Made by a program: the position numbers and the translations under genes. Source: Marinobacter adhaerens HP15 (GTDB lineage: Bacteria > Pseudomonadota > Gammaproteobacteria > Pseudomonadales > Oleiphilaceae). From it: a stretch of DNA of 64,000 nucleotides. Shown one piece after another: positions 62,029-64,000 of the stretch. The DNA is taken from positions 2,852,001 to 2,916,000 of the forward strand of contig NC_017506.1 of the NCBI RefSeq assembly GCF_000166295.1, written 5' to 3'. The stretch's first letter is position 1; each line of letters opens with the position of its first letter. The notes beneath the pieces are model-generated. The model had not been told where the DNA came from. It did no database searches and was given only the letters and a program-made list of their open reading frames with translations.

Positions 62029-63462
62029 GTGATTGATGATATCCGCCTGGACAGCGCGCATCCTCTGCAGCATCAGCTGTATCAACGGTTGTCCGAACGG
62101 ATACTCGACCAGCGCTACCCACCCGGGCGCCAGCTTCCGCCCAGCCGCCAGATGGCGAAGGATCTTGGCATCAGCCGCAATACGGTGAACGCCGTTTATG
62201 AGCAGCTCAAGGCGGAGGGCTTTCTTCAAAGCAGAGCGGGCAAGGGTATCTTTGTCCATGAAGACATCAAATCAGCGATAACCCCCTCAGGGCCGGGCCT
62301 GGAGAAATCCGGTGGCGTTTCCATGAACTTGCCACCGCTGCCGCCACTTCCAGCGGGAATACCGAAGCCTGTTGAAGACGCCAGTTTGCCATTCCAGCCG
62401 GGCTTGCCAGACCTGGATGCATTCCCCATCCGCAGCTGGAACCGGATCCTGCACCACCAGGAAAGCCGGCGAACACTGAGAGGGTATGACAGCATCCAGG
62501 GATTCCAGCCCCTGCGACGCGCCATCGCCGCTTACGTCAGAACGTCCCGAGGGGTTCGCTGCGAAGAACACCAAGTCATAATCACCAATGGCGCGCAGCA
62601 AGCGCTCTCGCTTATTGCCGACGTTTTCCTGCAACGGGACGACAGTATCCTGTGTGAAAATCCGGGATACCGCGGCGCCCGGAACGCGCTGGGCCGGTTG
62701 GGCAATCCCGTGATTCCAATCCCCCTCAGGAACCACGTCCTGGATGTGGAAGCGTTGCCGGGCCTTGAACCTGCAGGGGCCAAGCTCCTGTTCTGCACGC
62801 CCACTCACCAATACCCCATGGGCGGCATCCTCGACCTTTCCCAGCGAATGGCTCTGGTGCAATGGGCCCAGCAAAACGGATGCTGGATCATCGAGGACGA
62901 CTACGACAGCGAGTTCCACTTCTACAACAAACCCTTCGCTGCCATTCAAGGCCTGTACGAGAATTCACCCGTGCTCTACATGGGCAGCTTCAGCAAAACG
63001 TTACTACCAGCATTGCGCATCGGCTATCTGGTGGTCCCGGAAGCGGTTGTCGACCCCTTGCTCTGGGCCAAGCAGATCAGTGGTGGAGAGACCCCTCTTC
63101 TTGTCCAGGCAACCATCGCCGAATTCATTGAGAGTGGTCAGTTCACACGCCATCTGCGGCGAATGCGTCAGCTGTACCGGGACAAGTGGCAACTCTTCCA
63201 GAGCGAGGTTACGAATAAGCTCGGCGGACTTGCTCAACCGGTGGCGGAAAGCGCGGGGATGCACCTGGTACTTGAAGGAGATTTTGACGACCTGGCGCTC
63301 AGCCAATGGTTGAAAGCCAAGGGATTTGGCAGTACACCGCTAAGCGCGCACTTTCTGGGAGATTCCTCCAGAACCGGCCTCGTAATGGGATTTGCGAGCG
63401 CCAACGAGCGCGAGATCAGAGAATGCGTCAACACCCTGCAATCGGGGCTCACCAAACCATGA
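62029..63462 (+). CDS. MocR/PdxR-type GntR regulator with aminotransferase domain
   Basis: 477 residues from GTG 62029 (AGGA nine bases upstream); a TTG at 62011 is also in frame. GntR winged helix about 10-75 (RLSERILDQRYPPGRQLPPS, KDLGISRNTVNAVYEQL), linker, then a fold-type I aminotransferase-like domain about 110-475 with the PLP lysine in MGSFSKTLLPALRIGY. MocR proteins often activate pdx genes or amine genes. The stop overlaps the next gene's start by four bases (ATGA). Confidence 0.92.
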   Translation: MIDDIRLDSAHPLQHQLYQRLSERILDQRYPPGRQLPPSRQMAKDLGISRNTVNAVYEQLKAEGFLQSRAGKGIFVHEDIKSAITPSGPGLEKSGGVSMNLPPLPPLPAGIPKPVEDASLPFQPGLPDLDAFPIRSWNRILHHQESRRTLRGYDSIQGFQPLRRAIAAYVRTSRGVRCEEHQVIITNGAQQALSLIADVFLQRDDSILCENPGYRGARNALGRLGNPVIPIPLRNHVLDVEALPGLEPAGAKLLFCTPTHQYPMGGILDLSQRMALVQWAQQNGCWIIEDDYDSEFHFYNKPFAAIQGLYENSPVLYMGSFSKTLLPALRIGYLVVPEAVVDPLLWAKQISGGETPLLVQATIAEFIESGQFTRHLRRMRQLYRDKWQLFQSEVTNKLGGLAQPVAESAGMHLVLEGDFDDLALSQWLKAKGFGSTPLSAHFLGDSSRTGLVMGFASANEREIRECVNTLQSGLTKP

Positions 63463-64000
63463 CATCAAAGTACGAAAAACAGATTCTTACCGCATGGAAC
63501 TCAAATGCCTCGCCCTGGATCAGGGCCGTGGAACAAGCGGGCATTCGAGCGCCGGGGAACCTCTCCAGCAGCAGTGTTTTAAGAGTGATTGAAGATTACG
63601 CCCCCTCGGGTGGCTCAATTCTCGACGCAGGATGTGGCGAGGGCTGGTTGATCAGAGAAGTAACGCGCCTTGGCTACCGAGGCACCGGAACAGATGCCGT
63701 GCCGGAATTGATCGAATACGCCCGGCAACAGGGAGAGGAAGACTTCAGGGTCCTCAACTACGAACAACTGGAAAATGCCGATCTGGGCACGTTTGATCTT
63801 GTTGTGAACAACTTTGCCTTGCTGGGAGACACCTCGGTGAACGCTTTTCTCAAGGCCCTGCCCAAACTTCTCAATCCCGGTGGTGCGTGCGTCATCCAGA
63901 CTCTCCACCCTGTCGCCTTTTTCCATGAAGGAGAATACGCCACTGGCTGGAAGCCCGGAACCTGGGCTGGCCTTCCTGGCGATTTCGGCGATCCGGCTCC
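63459..64000 (+). CDS. Class I SAM-dependent methyltransferase (partial, runs off window)
   Basis: Starts at ATG 63459, inside the MocR stop (ATGA), and stays open to the window end. About 180 residues are visible. The SAM motif SILDAGCGEGWLIREV (about 55-70) and a later NPGG region identify a Rossmann-type methyltransferase. Substrate unknown; coupling to MocR suggests one transcript. Confidence 0.88.
   Translation, partial: MTSKYEKQILTAWNSNASPWIRAVEQAGIRAPGNLSSSSVLRVIEDYAPSGGSILDAGCGEGWLIREVTRLGYRGTGTDAVPELIEYARQQGEEDFRVLNYEQLENADLGTFDLVVNNFALLGDTSVNAFLKALPKLLNPGGACVIQTLHPVAFFHEGEYATGWKPGTWAGLPGDFGDPA

Noticed and set aside
1..64000. tRNA or rRNA genes, CRISPR arrays, transposases, integrases or prophage
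   Set aside because: None seen; gaps are short and contain no cloverleaf-like or repeated-spacer structure.

Overview
The window looks like chromosomal DNA of a marine gammaproteobacterium, most probably Marinobacter or a close relative. This rests on gene content: an aerobic phenylacetate (paa) cluster, liv-type ABC transport, DUF2860 and NnrU proteins, a BCCT carrier, an SdsA1-like alkylsulfatase, ovothiol synthesis and many acyl-CoA enzymes in GC-rich, gene-dense DNA. It is not a database identification. I see no rRNA, tRNA, transposase, integrase, prophage or CRISPR array, and no gene-free stretch longer than about 300 bases.

1-10500: end of a paa operon (paaC end, paaD, paaE, paaZ), a strong bidirectional terminator, then a convergent branched-chain-type ABC operon (livK-livH-livM-livG and a LivF fused to a hemerythrin-like domain), and divergent paaX. 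Two inverted repeats between livK and paaX resemble PaaX sites, so the transporter may belong to the phenylacetate regulon. The epoxidase needs O2, so an iron/O2-type domain fused to the uptake ATPase is the most unusual architecture here.

10500-19200: acyl-CoA thioesterase and lactate/malate-type dehydrogenase, two neighbouring genes each broken by one base in a homopolymer, EfpL, threonine aldolase, a GIDE-LemA membrane protein and a short crotonase.

19200-33100: LysR and MFS pair, a bacterial homologue of eukaryotic 3-hydroxyacyl-CoA dehydratase (HACD/PTPLA), an RsgA GTPase, a periplasmic binding protein, TrxC, two SDRs, a CPBP protease, a DUF2860 outer membrane protein, an MscS channel, a BCCT carrier and a Bcr/CflA exporter.

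33100-44100: OvoA overlapping tail to tail with an ADP-ribosylglycohydrolase-family gene, a PAS-GGDEF cyclase, pseudoazurin, a four-gene run (Coq7-like, unknown, AlkA-like glycosylase, deaminase), an EamA carrier, an AraC regulator, an orphan pseudopilin and NnrU.

44100-64000: zinc peptidase, nitroreductase and cyclase with a LysR regulator, a single-chain biotin-dependent carboxylase (biotin carboxylase, carrier and carboxyltransferase in one 1091-residue chain), an Omp85-type barrel, a Kef antiporter, another LysR, homocysteine methyltransferase, a lipoprotein alkylsulfatase, small unknown proteins, and a MocR regulator divergent from a flavin-type oxidase, followed by a methyltransferase cut by the window end.
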